From assembly GCA_919902735.1 (NCBI GenBank), contig CAKKRM010000205.1, positions 1 through 50,250 on the forward strand: a stretch of DNA of 50,250 bases. Reading direction: 5' to 3'. The notes beneath the pieces were generated by a model. The model ran no database searches, was not told the DNA's origin, and worked only from the letters and a program-made list of their open reading frames with translations. Made by a program: the position numbers and the translations under genes. Below are positions 6,776 through 16,616 of the stretch, one piece after another. Position 1 is the first letter of the stretch; each line of letters opens with the position of its first letter. Source of the stretch: Anaerolineales bacterium. Lineage in GTDB: Bacteria; Chloroflexota; Anaerolineae; Anaerolineales; Villigracilaceae.

Positions 6776-9700
6776 TTAGGGGTAGTATCCAATGTGAGTA
6801 TTTCGGCGCGCTTCAAATTGGTCGAAATAGAGCGTGCCGCTCGTGCCTGCATCCACGCCGCTGGTGGCGCCCAGGTTTACATGGTCCACCAGGCGGGTGT
6901 CGTTATCGAGATTGGCAATCGTATTCACCAGCACATCGTTCACCCACAACTCAAGGTAGCCGTCGTTGGCTCCCGACGCGTTGGCGGCCTGGAAGGCGAT
7001 CTCGATCATTTGCGGTTCATCCGTGATGACAATTGGCTGACCTGAAACCATGCCTCCCGCGTCATGGTATGCCTGGGTTTGCAGGGTGTAGGAGCCTCCG
7101 CTGTTGTTGAGCGTGACCCTGAACACCGACCCGGCATCGCCGCCCGCGCTGAAAATGGAGAAGCCGTTATTGTTGGGAATGCTGATCGAATTCGGGTCGA
7201 GATAGAAACGCGCGTGGTATTGCGCCTCATCTGCTGGGGAAGTGTCGGCCGCATTGATGGAGACGGTGTCGTTGATCAGCGCCTGCATCCCGTACGAGCC
7301 GAAGATGGCGGATGGGGAGGAAACGCTCAGGTCGCCGCCCAAGGTGGTGGAACCCCAGAGTGAAAAGCCATTGCTTTCAAAATCATCTTTGAAGACCAGG
7401 TCGATCAGGGGAGCGGAGAGGGCGGGACCGCTCGGATCAAGCCCGATGGGATCGCCCTGACGGGATTCAAAGGCATCGAAGTAGACGGAACCGCTCGCGC
7501 CTGCGGGAATGGAATCTGTGGCTCCCAGACTGATTCTCGAAATTCGGGAGGCGTCTGTATCGAGTCCACCGAGAGTGTCCACCAGCACATCGTTGATCCA
7601 CAGTTTGGCGAAGCCATCGTTGGTTCCGACTGCGCTGGCGGCCTGCCATTCGATCTCCACGGCCTGCCAGTCGTCGGTGATGTAGGCGCTGCGGCCTTCG
7701 AACCAGGCATTGGCATCGTTCTGCCCGCATAAGGTCAGGGCATAATATTCAGCCATGCGCCTCATGCCAAGACAGAGTTTCCAGTTGTAGGCGTCGTCAC
7801 TGCCGGTGAAGACGTACATGGATTCATTGTTCGGCAAATTCACTGAATTTGGGTTCAGGTAGAAGCGGGCGCTGTAATGGGTTTCATTGTTGGGCGAAAC
7901 ATCCGTAACGTCAATGTCCATCGTATCGTCAATCAGAGCTTCCATGCCGTAACTGCCTACTGCGGCGGCCTGGGCAGAAGCGAAGAGGTCGCCTCCGTCT
8001 GTGGAACTGCTGGACCAGGCGGAAAGGTCGCCGCTCTCGAAACCATCGCTAAAGACCACGCCCGGGATGGGGGTGTTGGTGGGCGTATTGGTTGGAGCAG
8101 GCGTTGCGGTTGCGGCAGAACTTGTTGTGTATTCCACATGAAGCCGCGGGGCGCTGTTTGCTCCTCCTTCATAGGCCACCGCCACGCGTTTGCCTGTGCC
8201 GGTCATCAAGATCGCAAGGGCGTTGCCGCTATTCCAGCCGGAACGGTTTACGATTTCTTGAATAATGAGGGTCAGGTCGGTTGTCCGTTGATTTGTCCCG
8301 CTCTCGTTGAGGGTGAGCCAGGCGGAAGGATTCCATGCGACTGAACTCGTCGTGGGCGGGCGGGTGGATATTTTGTTGGATGTGCTGTAGCCAAAGGTAA
8401 CGGGATTATCATTCGCCTCTCCCTGGAGGGTCAGCGTGGTTGCTTCACTGGTGGTCTCATCCACGGTGAATTGGATGTAGGCATTGAGGATCGTGGTGCC
8501 TTGTGGGATGGTGACATTCGTGAAGCGCAGACCGACTTGCTGGTTGTCTGCATCCCGAATCAACTCGAGGTCACTGCTGGAGAGGGATACGGACCCGGAT
8601 GCGCTCTCTTCCGCATCGTCGCTATTGGATGCAATGGGGATGTCAATGGAGACAGGGGTTTGGGCCGTTGGGGTGAAGGTGGGGAATGGCGTAGTGGTTG
8701 GGGTGTTTGTAATCGTCGGTGTCGGGGAAAGCGTGGGTGTAGGTATGGCAGTCGGAATTTGTTCATTGTTCAGGTAGGCCCAGGCTTGACTCATAGTGAT
8801 TCCGTTAAGCTGTTCCAGCGGGTGGCTTGCTCGTTCATCAGCGATAGCCTGTTGCAGTTGCAAACTGGCATATGGCAGGATTGCATCCAGGAACGCTTGT
8901 GCTTGTTGTACCTGCGCATTCGTAATGGTTGCAGAACCGCCTTGTCCATCTAACAAGGCTTGTAAATTGGGCGTTAATGCATCTATCACATCCAGGCCTT
9001 GATCAGCAAGGTCTGGATTGTTGTTTAAAATGGCAGCTATCTCAAAACCATGTGTGTAATAAAGATCAACATATCGTTGACCTGCTATTGTTGTGCTTAA
9101 AATCTCCTCTTCGAGGCGAGTCAACATGGCCGCCTGGCTGGTTATTCGATCACTATTGCTAATGGCAAATGCAAACCCGTTTTCACTACTCATTTGGCGC
9201 GTTGACTGATATTGTTGGATCCAGTGTTTCCATTCGCTAAACTTGCAGTTTATGTTGTAAGTTGCTATCGCAAATTGCCATGTGTCCGTCCGGACCAACT
9301 TGTCAGGGCCGCCAGTTGTTCTTACAAAGTGGAAAGTAGATTTATCATATGAGTATGGTTGACTTGGTATAACCCAATTCCCTTTTAACCCCGTTATTGG
9401 GCTGGTTTTTGAGCCATAATCTGCTGTGCCTGAATATTGGGTAGTAATCCAGCGCGTGGGCATTGCATCGCCGCTTATCTTCCAGTATATAGGCACATCG
9501 GTATTAAATACGTTAGTTTTGAACCTAATGTCTATCCAAAAATCAGACCCAAAGATAGAATGATTGTCATTATAGTTATAGGTAATATCAAAATCCAGCC
9601 TATCAGGATTTGTTTGTGTATTTGTTACTGTTGCCGAACAGGAAATGTAAGGATATGTAGTGCATGGCTGATATCCTCCTGTACCAGTCCATATATTCAG

Positions 9701-11101
9701 GTTCCAATCCACGAACTCCAGCGATTTAAATAGAACTGGCGCAGGGGTAAAGGTAGGCGTTGACGTGGAGGTTGATATGAGGATAGGAGTGGAGAGGGAA
9801 AGCGTTGGTGTGGGTGATTCTGCGGTTGCGGTCGGCGTTGCGGTTGGACCTGTCACATTGTCAATGTCAATGGTCGCATCGGGCCAGGCGTTTGGTGTTT
9901 GTTCTGAAAACCAATGCCATTGCCCGTTATTATCTTGATACTGCAAATCCAAATGCAGGGTAACGTTTCCGCCAAGTTCAGTTGGAATGGATGGCGGGGG
10001 CATTTCCAGCGGCATTCCTTTATTAATACCTTCAGACAGGTAGGTTAACTGCTTCCACGCTCCTTGAACAAATGGAGCATCCCGCGCTGTCCATTGATAG
10101 CCTAAAATTATTTTATTGAGTTCCCAGTCAGTAGTGGATGTGTTTTGAAGTTGTATGCGGATGTCATAACCGCCTGTCGCATTGACTGCCAGAGAATTAT
10201 ATTTCAGCAAATTCCAGCGGTAATCGGGAGCGATCTTTTCGCCGCTTCCGCCCAGAATATCTATACCAGTATAGTAATGGGCAAGGATTTGTTTGTAACC
10301 ATTGTCGCCGTCCCATGCCACGGACCAAGGTTGGTTTCCGCTTCCAGCGCATTGATTGCCTTTTGACCAGCGAATCGCGCCTTTTTGACTCATGCCAAAT
10401 TGATTATTGCCTACATAAACATAATCACATTCCGTGCTAATTGGGTCTTCAACACCTTTTAAATAGTCCTTAGGAAATTGAGCAGGCTCATCAATAGTTT
10501 TGTATTGCATATCAGAACCAAATTCGGCATCAATGGACGCACCATTATAAGAAAGGTATTGTCCAGAGGTCGAAGACACAGCCGTAGATATCATGTTCTT
10601 AACTATGGTTGGATTCTGATGGTTTAAATAGTAGTTATAAGCGTCTGGGACAAATATTTGAAATTGAGTAGAATTATTTATATATCTAGAATTTGCTCTA
10701 AATTTCCAATCTCCAATCGTGCGCGCCGCAATAGCCTGAGCCTGTAGTGCTTCAAGAGTGGGGTAATTCGTTACCACATCCATTTCGCGTGGAAGAACGT
10801 CTAAAAGATAATCGTTTTCGACATCTACCACTGCGGGATTTGTGGAATATAGGTATGGGTTAGGAGAACCTATATCTGTGCAACCATAATTGAAATCTGG
10901 ATCAATAATGCTAATGCGACACGGTGTAGGTGGGTCCGCGACTGCGCCATTATCCTCTCTTAAATGCAACATTGTGACTTGTATTGTGGCAGGCAACCCA
11001 TTTCCTTGGGCTGAATTAGTTTGCAAACCGCTCGCCTGCGTAGGTTGAAAAACGAATATCGTTAGGAGGAAAACAATTAAGAGAATTCTTTTGTATTTCA
11101 T
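6776..11101 (-). CDS. Large exported SpoIID-domain protein with LamG-like repeats
   Basis: 1441 residues with an N-terminal signal peptide (MKYKRILLIVFLL...). Domains in order: a SpoIID/LytB-like domain (about 60-290, with LEALQAQAIAARTIG and NQFGMSQKGAI); a TPT-rich linker (about 430-455); a unique region with some Cys; a helical region (about 660-800); a second TPT-rich linker; a DNRLRE/CBM96-like beta-sandwich (about 860-1040, ending SAPRLHVEYTT); a third linker; then two LamG-like domains of about 175 residues each (GFESGDLSAWSS... and DDFESNGFSLWGS...). SpoIID proteins act on cell-wall glycans; the other domains suggest carbohydrate binding. GGTGAT precedes ATG 11101; an earlier in-frame Met at 11146 overlaps the upstream gene. 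Likely cotranscribed with that gene, 11 bases away. Confidence 0.85.
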   Translation of the reverse strand: MKYKRILLIVFLLTIFVFQPTQASGLQTNSAQGNGLPATIQVTMLHLREDNGAVADPPTPCRISIIDPDFNYGCTDIGSPNPYLYSTNPAVVDVENDYLLDVLPREMDVVTNYPTLEALQAQAIAARTIGDWKFRANSRYINNSTQFQIFVPDAYNYYLNHQNPTIVKNMISTAVSSTSGQYLSYNGASIDAEFGSDMQYKTIDEPAQFPKDYLKGVEDPISTECDYVYVGNNQFGMSQKGAIRWSKGNQCAGSGNQPWSVAWDGDNGYKQILAHYYTGIDILGGSGEKIAPDYRWNLLKYNSLAVNATGGYDIRIQLQNTSTTDWELNKIILGYQWTARDAPFVQGAWKQLTYLSEGINKGMPLEMPPPSIPTELGGNVTLHLDLQYQDNNGQWHWFSEQTPNAWPDATIDIDNVTGPTATPTATAESPTPTLSLSTPILISTSTSTPTFTPAPVLFKSLEFVDWNLNIWTGTGGYQPCTTYPYISCSATVTNTQTNPDRLDFDITYNYNDNHSIFGSDFWIDIRFKTNVFNTDVPIYWKISGDAMPTRWITTQYSGTADYGSKTSPITGLKGNWVIPSQPYSYDKSTFHFVRTTGGPDKLVRTDTWQFAIATYNINCKFSEWKHWIQQYQSTRQMSSENGFAFAISNSDRITSQAAMLTRLEEEILSTTIAGQRYVDLYYTHGFEIAAILNNNPDLADQGLDVIDALTPNLQALLDGQGGSATITNAQVQQAQAFLDAILPYASLQLQQAIADERASHPLEQLNGITMSQAWAYLNNEQIPTAIPTPTLSPTPTITNTPTTTPFPTFTPTAQTPVSIDIPIASNSDDAEESASGSVSLSSSDLELIRDADNQQVGLRFTNVTIPQGTTILNAYIQFTVDETTSEATTLTLQGEANDNPVTFGYSTSNKISTRPPTTSSVAWNPSAWLTLNESGTNQRTTDLTLIIQEIVNRSGWNSGNALAILMTGTGKRVAVAYEGGANSAPRLHVEYTTSSAATATPAPTNTPTNTPIPGVVFSDGFESGDLSAWSSSSTDGGDLFASAQAAAVGSYGMEALIDDTMDIDVTDVSPNNETHYSARFYLNPNSVNLPNNESMYVFTGSDDAYNWKLCLGMRRMAEYYALTLCGQNDANAWFEGRSAYITDDWQAVEIEWQAASAVGTNDGFAKLWINDVLVDTLGGLDTDASRISRISLGATDSIPAGASGSVYFDAFESRQGDPIGLDPSGPALSAPLIDLVFKDDFESNGFSLWGSTTLGGDLSVSSPSAIFGSYGMQALINDTVSINAADTSPADEAQYHARFYLDPNSISIPNNNGFSIFSAGGDAGSVFRVTLNNSGGSYTLQTQAYHDAGGMVSGQPIVITDEPQMIEIAFQAANASGANDGYLELWVNDVLVNTIANLDNDTRLVDHVNLGATSGVDAGTSGTLYFDQFEARRNTHIGYYP

Positions 11102-11112
11102 AGTATCACCTG

Positions 11113-12609
11113 TTACTGTCCAATGCTCTGAACTGAGACAAAACATACCCTAGCTTCTTTTTGCGTTGAGCAACGTACTAATACTTTTGAGCCATCCGAT
11201 GACCAGGCTAAATTATCGTTTGTCGAAGATACATTAAACCGATACTCAGGGAGAATATTTTTGCTTTGCCCTGATATAAAATCGACAAGATATAGCTCAT
11301 GGTGTTCGCTGTTAGAATCCGCCTGATTCCCATACGAAAATGGGAAAACACTTCCAACGGCAAGTAGATGGTGGTTATCTGGCGCCCAGACAAAATCATC
11401 TACATAATGTTTTCCTACTATTTCTTGAGGAACAACACCTATAGTGTATAGATTTCCAGTAAAAGCATCCAGTACAGCCAAATCCGTTGAGTCAACAGGT
11501 GTCGTTCCCCGTAGCCTGAGAATTGTCAAATAGCGCCCATTCGGACTCCAACGCGCTTTTCTAGCCCATCCATCCAAATTTAAATCACAGACTTTTCCAG
11601 TATTGGCGTTTAATATAAAAGTGTAACCTCCACCTAAATCTCCTCTACTGTATAAAAATATTTGCGATGTATCTGGCTGCCAAATCATCTTATACGATAA
11701 TGGGGTATTTTGTCTTTGCGCCTTGGCATAATCCCATTGATCTAAATCAAAGGATATAGGTGGAAGTTCTTCCAACAAACCATTACGTCTAGATAATTGC
11801 CTATCTAAAAGATAGATAATTTCACTGTGGTCTGATTTGATTGCCAATGGTAATTGAAGAAGGTTATCAGCAATCATTTGAGCTGAGTCGGGATCACCAT
11901 AACTAACCCATGCCTGATATGTGAGCTTGCGTTTACCATTATCATCAACGACAAGAATACGTACTGACGGGTAAATAACCGCATTCAACCTCGATTGCCA
12001 CAATGGTGTCTGATCAATTTGCATAATCTGATCAATTCTATTGCGAGTAGCATATACTTGTGTTTCGCCAGTGCTAGGGTTGTATAGTTCTATAGCCTGT
12101 TGAGTAAAATGGATGTTATCAGGTGGCAGTTCATGGGTTAATAAGACTCGTTGATTATCAGGCAACCATTCTATAATGTCATAAACATTATACGGCGTTG
12201 TCAACACCACCTGCGGCTCGGAAAAGGTGTACTCCTCTGGTTTTGATTCTTCTGCTATTGTCCCCGCCAGCGGGAAGGTACAGGCGGGAGGCCCCAGGGT
12301 CGAAGTTGCAGTAGGCGCGGGAGTTATCGTAGGCGGCATGGCGGCGAGCGTTTCTGCTACATGCGTGGGATAGTCAGATGGAATTGGCGATGGATGTATT
12401 ATTTCAGCCGAAGGCAACCCAAAAGGCGGTGAAAAGGTAGCGGATGGCGATGCAACAGGGACAACTGTATTTCCTCCCCCCTGCGGGCTTTGGCGGGTCA
12501 GGTTTCTGCTGGCAAAAAGCAACAAGAGTATCGTAACCAGTGCGGCAATAAGCAAGTAGGTTGTCTTTCGTGATTGTTTCATGGTTTTATTTTCTTTGAG
12601 TCTTTTCAT
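11113..12609 (-). CDS. Membrane-anchored WD40/TolB-like beta-propeller protein
   Basis: 498 residues: a short basic N-terminus and one membrane segment (about residues 19-36, TYLLIAALVTILLLLFA), then a Pro/Ser/Thr-rich stretch with TPAPTATST, then a region of repeating WSPNGRYLTIL, WLPDNQRVLL, WAPDNHHLLAV and WSSDGSKVLV motifs typical of TolB/WD40-like blades. It would sit outside the membrane; ligand unknown. The start at 12609 is well supported by GGGAGGTGA just upstream. It heads a two-gene operon with the SpoIID protein and has its own promoter at 12693-12721. Confidence 0.8.
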   Translation of the reverse strand: MKRLKENKTMKQSRKTTYLLIAALVTILLLLFASRNLTRQSPQGGGNTVVPVASPSATFSPPFGLPSAEIIHPSPIPSDYPTHVAETLAAMPPTITPAPTATSTLGPPACTFPLAGTIAEESKPEEYTFSEPQVVLTTPYNVYDIIEWLPDNQRVLLTHELPPDNIHFTQQAIELYNPSTGETQVYATRNRIDQIMQIDQTPLWQSRLNAVIYPSVRILVVDDNGKRKLTYQAWVSYGDPDSAQMIADNLLQLPLAIKSDHSEIIYLLDRQLSRRNGLLEELPPISFDLDQWDYAKAQRQNTPLSYKMIWQPDTSQIFLYSRGDLGGGYTFILNANTGKVCDLNLDGWARKARWSPNGRYLTILRLRGTTPVDSTDLAVLDAFTGNLYTIGVVPQEIVGKHYVDDFVWAPDNHHLLAVGSVFPFSYGNQADSNSEHHELYLVDFISGQSKNILPEYRFNVSSTNDNLAWSSDGSKVLVRCSTQKEARVCFVSVQSIGQ

Positions 12610-12692
12610 CGTCTTTCACCTCCCATCAAGTTTATGTTCGTTGTATTTCAGTTGGCAAGACATATTTCCGCTCCTTAATTTTGTCTAGATGA

Positions 12693-12721
12693 ATTGTATC
12701 TATACCTGTTTTCATTGTCAA
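12693..12721 (-). promoter_or_regulatory. Sigma-70-type promoter of the propeller-SpoIID operon
   Basis: On the reverse strand TTGACA (12721-12716) is followed after exactly 17 bases by TACAAT (12698-12693). This is the best promoter match in the window. It would start a transcript near 12686 with a leader of about 75 bases ending in a strong ribosome-binding site. Confidence 0.75.
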
Positions 12722-12733
12722 GAACATTTATCA

Positions 12734-12768
12734 CAAAAAATAAATGACCTGCCACACAGACAGGTCAT
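12734..12768 (-). terminator. Rho-independent terminator of the sulfite-oxidase-like gene
   Basis: On the reverse strand ATGACCTG (12768-12761) pairs with CAGGTCAT (12751-12744), followed by TTATTTTTTG. It lies just after the stop of the gene at 12804 and just upstream of the next promoter, separating the two transcripts. Confidence 0.8.
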
Positions 12769-12803
12769 CTTGTTACTTGTTACTCGTCCCTCGTTACTTT
12801 CTT

Positions 12804-13445
12804 CTACCCAAACCGTTCCTCCCGCCACACGTCCGCGCGGTTGTGATAACCAGCCTGCTCCCAGAACCCGCGCTTGTCACTGGACATAAACTCTAAAGAC
12901 CGCAGCCACTTCGCGCCCTTCCACAGATAGGGAGTTTCAAGGTCTTCGCGCCCGGGGATAAATCCCACCATGCCGCGCAACGGATAGCCGTGATCGGGCG
13001 TGATCGGCTCACCGTTGAAATGAGTCGCCAGCAGGAAGTTATCTTGCAAGGCTACGGAAAGCGGCAGGTTGACGGTGAAGCCATATTCCGCGTGCTGCAT
13101 CACGTGTGTGGCATTCGGTTTGATCTTGAATAAGCCACTCTCCACCATGGTCTTCACGGAAACGCCTTCCCAGGTCGTGTCGAATTTACTCCAGCGGGTG
13201 ACGCAATGCAAATCCATTTTTATGGCTGTGCGCGGCAGTTGGTTGAACTCGCTCCAACTCCAGCGCTTTTCCTCTTCCACTTCGCCCCAGATGCGCAAGT
13301 CCCATGTGGCGGCATCGAACATGGGCACAGGCCCATAATGCAAAACGGGGAATTTCTGGGTTAACGATTGGCCGGGGGGCAGCCGCCCCTCCGCGCGGAC
13401 GCGGTCCTCTTCCTTGCGGCGGTCTAAACCTTCAAATTGAAACAT
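12804..13445 (-). CDS. Sulfite-oxidase-like molybdopterin oxidoreductase
   Basis: 213 residues of the sulfite oxidase/YedY molybdopterin fold. The segment MDLHCVTRWS (about residue 97-106) holds the Cys expected to ligate molybdenum, and GYPLRGMVGFIPGRED and VKWL-like KGAKWLRSLEF match the cofactor pocket. There is no Tat signal, so it should be cytoplasmic, and no heme or membrane subunit is adjacent. The substrate is unknown. GAGGTGA lies 6 bases before the ATG. It is a single-gene transcript ending at the hairpin at 12744-12768. Confidence 0.88.
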   Translation of the reverse strand: MFQFEGLDRRKEEDRVRAEGRLPPGQSLTQKFPVLHYGPVPMFDAATWDLRIWGEVEEEKRWSWSEFNQLPRTAIKMDLHCVTRWSKFDTTWEGVSVKTMVESGLFKIKPNATHVMQHAEYGFTVNLPLSVALQDNFLLATHFNGEPITPDHGYPLRGMVGFIPGREDLETPYLWKGAKWLRSLEFMSSDKRGFWEQAGYHNRADVWREERFG

Positions 13446-13844
13446 GGGTCACCTCGCTTTATAAAATTAGAACTTTCGCTTGTCATTCTCCCGAAGGACA
13501 TCGGGACGATGTGAGCGAAGCGAAGAATCTCTGATTTCGGGGTAGAGACCCTTCGCTATCGCTCAGGGAATCATGGGCGGTGCGTAAGGTGAGTGAATAA
13601 TTTCTGCACTGCATAGATACAAGTTACCGAGGGAATGTTACCCGAAAAGTATTACATTTTTCTTAATCGTTCACCTTACGCGCCCTCACCACTTCGACAG
13701 GCTCAGTGCGGCGCCTAGCCCTCTCCCGAAGGGAGAGGGGACTCCCTTCCCCTTCGGGGGAAGGGTTGGGGTATGAGGGAGAGAAATTGCCCATGCTCAT
13801 CAAAGAGATTGCTCTTATAATAGACAAAATTTTGAGGAGAAATT
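13446..13844. other. Gene-free 399-bp region packed with repeats, upstream of the ion-channel gene
   Basis: No credible gene. It holds a GAGCGAAG/CTTCGCTATCGCTC-type inverted segment (about 13511-13567), a pair of TGCGTAAGGTGA ends facing each other (13581-13592 and 13671-13682), a CTTCGACAGGCTCAG motif (13692) also seen at 42338, and two adjacent hairpins CCCTCTCCC/GGGAGAGGG (13719-13739) and CCCTTCCCC/GGGGAAGGG (13744-13765). TATAAT at 13816 and GAGGAGA at 13834 belong to the next gene. Confidence 0.7.
13581..13682. repeat. Element with TGCGTAAGGTGA ends (family 3), copy 1
   Basis: TGCGTAAGGTGA (13581-13592) and TCACCTTACGCG (13671-13682) bracket an AT-rich 78-base centre. The same terminal sequence, in the opposite facing, bounds an element at 19482-19618 and begins another at 50196, so the motif is a mobile end sequence and not random. 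Confidence 0.65.
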
Positions 13845-15740
13845 ATGAAACAGCCATCATTTAAACAAAAGTTCCAGTACTGGTTCGATAATTATATGTC
13901 ACGCGGAACAGGCGCATTGATCTTTGCTCTGTTCGTGCTCTCTGCGTTGATCATATTCGTAATTGCCGCTTTGGTGAAGATCACCGGCAGCGCGCCCAAT
14001 AATGAAAGCCTGTTCCAACTGGCGTGGATGGCGCTCCTGCGCACTCTCGATTCGGGTACCATGGGCGGGGACACAGGCGGTTTCTTCTTCCTGCTGATGA
14101 TGCTCGTGGTCACCTTTGGCGGCATATTCGTTGTCAGCGCGTTGATCGGTATCATCAACAATGGGCTGGAAGATAAACTCGATGAGTTACGCAAAGGCCG
14201 CTCAGCCGTGCTGGAAAACAACCACACCCTCATCCTCGGCTGGACGCCGCAAGTTTTTACCGTCATCTCCGAGTTGATTCTGGCAAACGAGAGTCGCAAG
14301 AGCGGCGCAGTCATCGTCGTTTTTGCCGACCATGACAAAGTCGAGATGGAAGATGCGATCAATGACCGCATTGAAGACACGAAGAACACCCGCATCATCT
14401 GCCGCTCTGGAAATCCCATCGACCTGAACGATCTTGAACTTGGCAGCCCGCACACCGCCCGCTCGATCATCATCCTCTCCGAAGGCGCAGACCCCGATAC
14501 GCACGTCATCAAATCTGTGCTGGCGATCACCAACAACCCCAACCGCCGCGAAGCGCCGTATCACATCGTTACCCAAATCCACGATCAAAAGAATATGGAC
14601 GTGGTGAAAATGCTCGGCGCGAAGGATAACGTGCAGGCCATCCTCACCACCGATCTGATTGCCCGCGTCGTCGCGCAGACCTCACGCCAGAGCGGCCTGT
14701 CCATCGTCTACACCGAGTTGATGAATTTCGGCGGCGATGAAATTTATTTCAAACAGGAACCCAACCTTTCGGGCAAAACCTACGGCGAAGCCTTGCTTGC
14801 TTTTGAAACGTCCACATTGATGGGTCTTCGCAAGGCCGATGGCACGATCATGATGAGTCCGCCGATGGACACACGCATTCAATCCGGCGACCAGATATTT
14901 GCGATTGCAGAAGATGACGACAAGATTAATCTCTCAAACCTTCCGCGCATCCCGCTGGATGAAAGCCTGATCCTGCAAACTGGAAAAGTATCCAAGCCCA
15001 AGCCTGAGCGCGGACTCATCCTCGGTTGGAATCGCTCTGGCGCAACCATCATCCGCGAGTTGGATAACTACGTTGCCAAAGGCTCGGAGTTGACCGTGGT
15101 CTCGCATATTTATGATCTTGAAAAACAGATCCGCCTCGATAACAAAAAGATCGTCAATCAAAAATTAAAAGTGATGGAAGGCGACATCCGCGACCGCGGC
15201 CTGCTTGAAAAACTGCAAGTCACAGAGTATGACCATGTCATCGTGCTGGCATACAGCCATCTCGAAGTGCAGGAAGCGGATGCGATCACCCTCGTCACGC
15301 TTCTGCATTTGCGCGACATCGCTGAAAAAGATGAAACCCCATTCTCCATCATCAGCGAAATGCTCGACCTGCGCAACCGCGAACTCGCCGAAGCCGCCAA
15401 AGTGGATGACTTCATCGTCAGCGAACATCTCATCAGCCTCATGCTCGCGCAGCTTTCCGAGAACGCCGAACTCATGGGCGTCTTCACCGACATCTTCGAC
15501 CCCGAAGGCGCGGAAGTCTATCTCAAACCGATTGGTGATTATGTCGCCACGGGTCAACCCGTCAACTTCTACACCGTCACTGAGGCCGCCCGTCGCCGTG
15601 GCGAAACCGCCATCGGCTATCGCTTGATGAGCGAAAGCCGCGATGCTGAAAAAGCATACGGCGTAAAAACCAACCCGAACAAAGCCGAGAAGATCATCTT
15701 TGCTCCTGAAGATAAATTGGTTGTGATCTCGGAAGGATAA
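13845..15740 (+). CDS. CASTOR/POLLUX-type ion channel protein
   Basis: 631 residues. Two membrane helices (about 23-48 and 80-105) flank a pore-like segment (LLRTLDSGTMGGDTG), followed by two RCK/TrkA-N-like regulatory halves: ENNHTLILGWTPQVFTVISEL near residue 125 and RGLILGWNRSGATIIREL near residue 385. This order matches the CASTOR/POLLUX family of cation channels. In bacteria such proteins are thought to conduct K+ or other cations under ligand control. GAGGAGA precedes the ATG by 5 bases. It is monocistronic; a repeat element follows the stop. Confidence 0.87.
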   Translation: MKQPSFKQKFQYWFDNYMSRGTGALIFALFVLSALIIFVIAALVKITGSAPNNESLFQLAWMALLRTLDSGTMGGDTGGFFFLLMMLVVTFGGIFVVSALIGIINNGLEDKLDELRKGRSAVLENNHTLILGWTPQVFTVISELILANESRKSGAVIVVFADHDKVEMEDAINDRIEDTKNTRIICRSGNPIDLNDLELGSPHTARSIIILSEGADPDTHVIKSVLAITNNPNRREAPYHIVTQIHDQKNMDVVKMLGAKDNVQAILTTDLIARVVAQTSRQSGLSIVYTELMNFGGDEIYFKQEPNLSGKTYGEALLAFETSTLMGLRKADGTIMMSPPMDTRIQSGDQIFAIAEDDDKINLSNLPRIPLDESLILQTGKVSKPKPERGLILGWNRSGATIIRELDNYVAKGSELTVVSHIYDLEKQIRLDNKKIVNQKLKVMEGDIRDRGLLEKLQVTEYDHVIVLAYSHLEVQEADAITLVTLLHLRDIAEKDETPFSIISEMLDLRNRELAEAAKVDDFIVSEHLISLMLAQLSENAELMGVFTDIFDPEGAEVYLKPIGDYVATGQPVNFYTVTEAARRRGETAIGYRLMSESRDAEKAYGVKTNPNKAEKIIFAPEDKLVVISEG

Positions 15741-15753
15741 TCACATCATCGTC

Positions 15754-15849
15754 ATGTCGTTGCGAGGCGTTCTTGTTCTTTGCCGAAGCAATCTCCAACA
15801 CGACGAGGAGATTGCTTCGGCGGGAAGAGCACCCTCCTCGCAACGACAT
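15754..15849. repeat. Nested inverted repeat, family 2 (GTCGTTGCGAGG / GGAGATTGCTTCGG), complete copy
   Basis: Outer arms ATGTCGTTGCGAGG (15754-15767) and CCTCGCAACGACAT (15836-15849) enclose inner arms CCGAAGCAATCTCC (15783-15796) and GGAGATTGCTTCGG (15807-15820). Partial copies occur at 27026-27058 and 34942-34986. Non-coding, between two convergent genes. Confidence 0.85.
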
Positions 15850-15863
15850 TCATTGCCATGACA

Positions 15864-16595
15864 TTACTTTTTTAATCCCACAACTTCAATTCCATTTTTC
15901 ATCAAAATCTCGCGCAACAACTTTGCATTCTCCGCCGCGCGCGGGTGATCGCCATGCAGGCATAGCGTCTCCACCCGCACGATCTTTTCCCCAAACGAAA
16001 TTCCATCTTGAATTATCCAAAGCGCATTCGCCGCTACTTCTTGCGGCGACTCAATTACCGCGCCTGCTTTATCGCGTGACATTAACGTGCCATCGGGATT
16101 GTATACCCTATCTGGGAATCCCTCGCCTGCGACTTTTATCCCCGCCTCGACTCCCGCCTCACACAACCCCGAGCCTGCCAGCCCAACCAGAATTAATCCT
16201 ACGCTGATTCGTTTTACTGCCCGCGCAATGGCATTCGCCAATACACGATCTTTCACGGCTTGGTTGTACAACGCCCCATGCGGTTTGACATGAGTCAACG
16301 CAGCGCCTTCGTCTTTTGCAATTTGAGCCAACGCCTGAATCTGCTGAAAAACAACCGCCTCGGCTTCCTCGGCGGAAACATTCATTTCAAGCCTGCCAAA
16401 GTTTGCGCGGTCATTCCAACCCGGATGCGCCCCAATATTCACGCCATATTGTTTTGCGAGCTTCACTGTAGCCCGCATCACATCCATATTCCCCGCATGA
16501 AACCCACAAGCAATATTGGCGGATGTGATGTAAGGCATGATGGCTTCATCATCCCCAGCTTCTTCACCGAGATCGCAGTTTAGATCAATTTTCAT
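15864..16595 (-). CDS. pxpA: 5-oxoprolinase subunit A (LamB/YcsF family)
   Basis: 243 residues starting MKIDLNCDLGEEAGDD, the hallmark of the LamB/YcsF family; also YITSANIACGFHAGN, GVNIGAHPGWNDRANFGR and HVKPHGALYN. With PxpB and PxpC it hydrolyses 5-oxoproline (pyroglutamate) to glutamate using ATP. AGGTGA precedes the ATG by 5 bases. Last gene of the operon, 26 bases after pxpC. Confidence 0.95.
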   Translation of the reverse strand: MKIDLNCDLGEEAGDDEAIMPYITSANIACGFHAGNMDVMRATVKLAKQYGVNIGAHPGWNDRANFGRLEMNVSAEEAEAVVFQQIQALAQIAKDEGAALTHVKPHGALYNQAVKDRVLANAIARAVKRISVGLILVGLAGSGLCEAGVEAGIKVAGEGFPDRVYNPDGTLMSRDKAGAVIESPQEVAANALWIIQDGISFGEKIVRVETLCLHGDHPRAAENAKLLREILMKNGIEVVGLKK

Positions 16596-16616
16596 AATTC
16601 ACCTTATAACTTTGGA

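Noticed and set aside
13446-13844. Possible remnant insertion sequence upstream of the ion-channel gene
   Set aside because: Only short palindromes and end motifs are present; no transposase-like frame in any direction.
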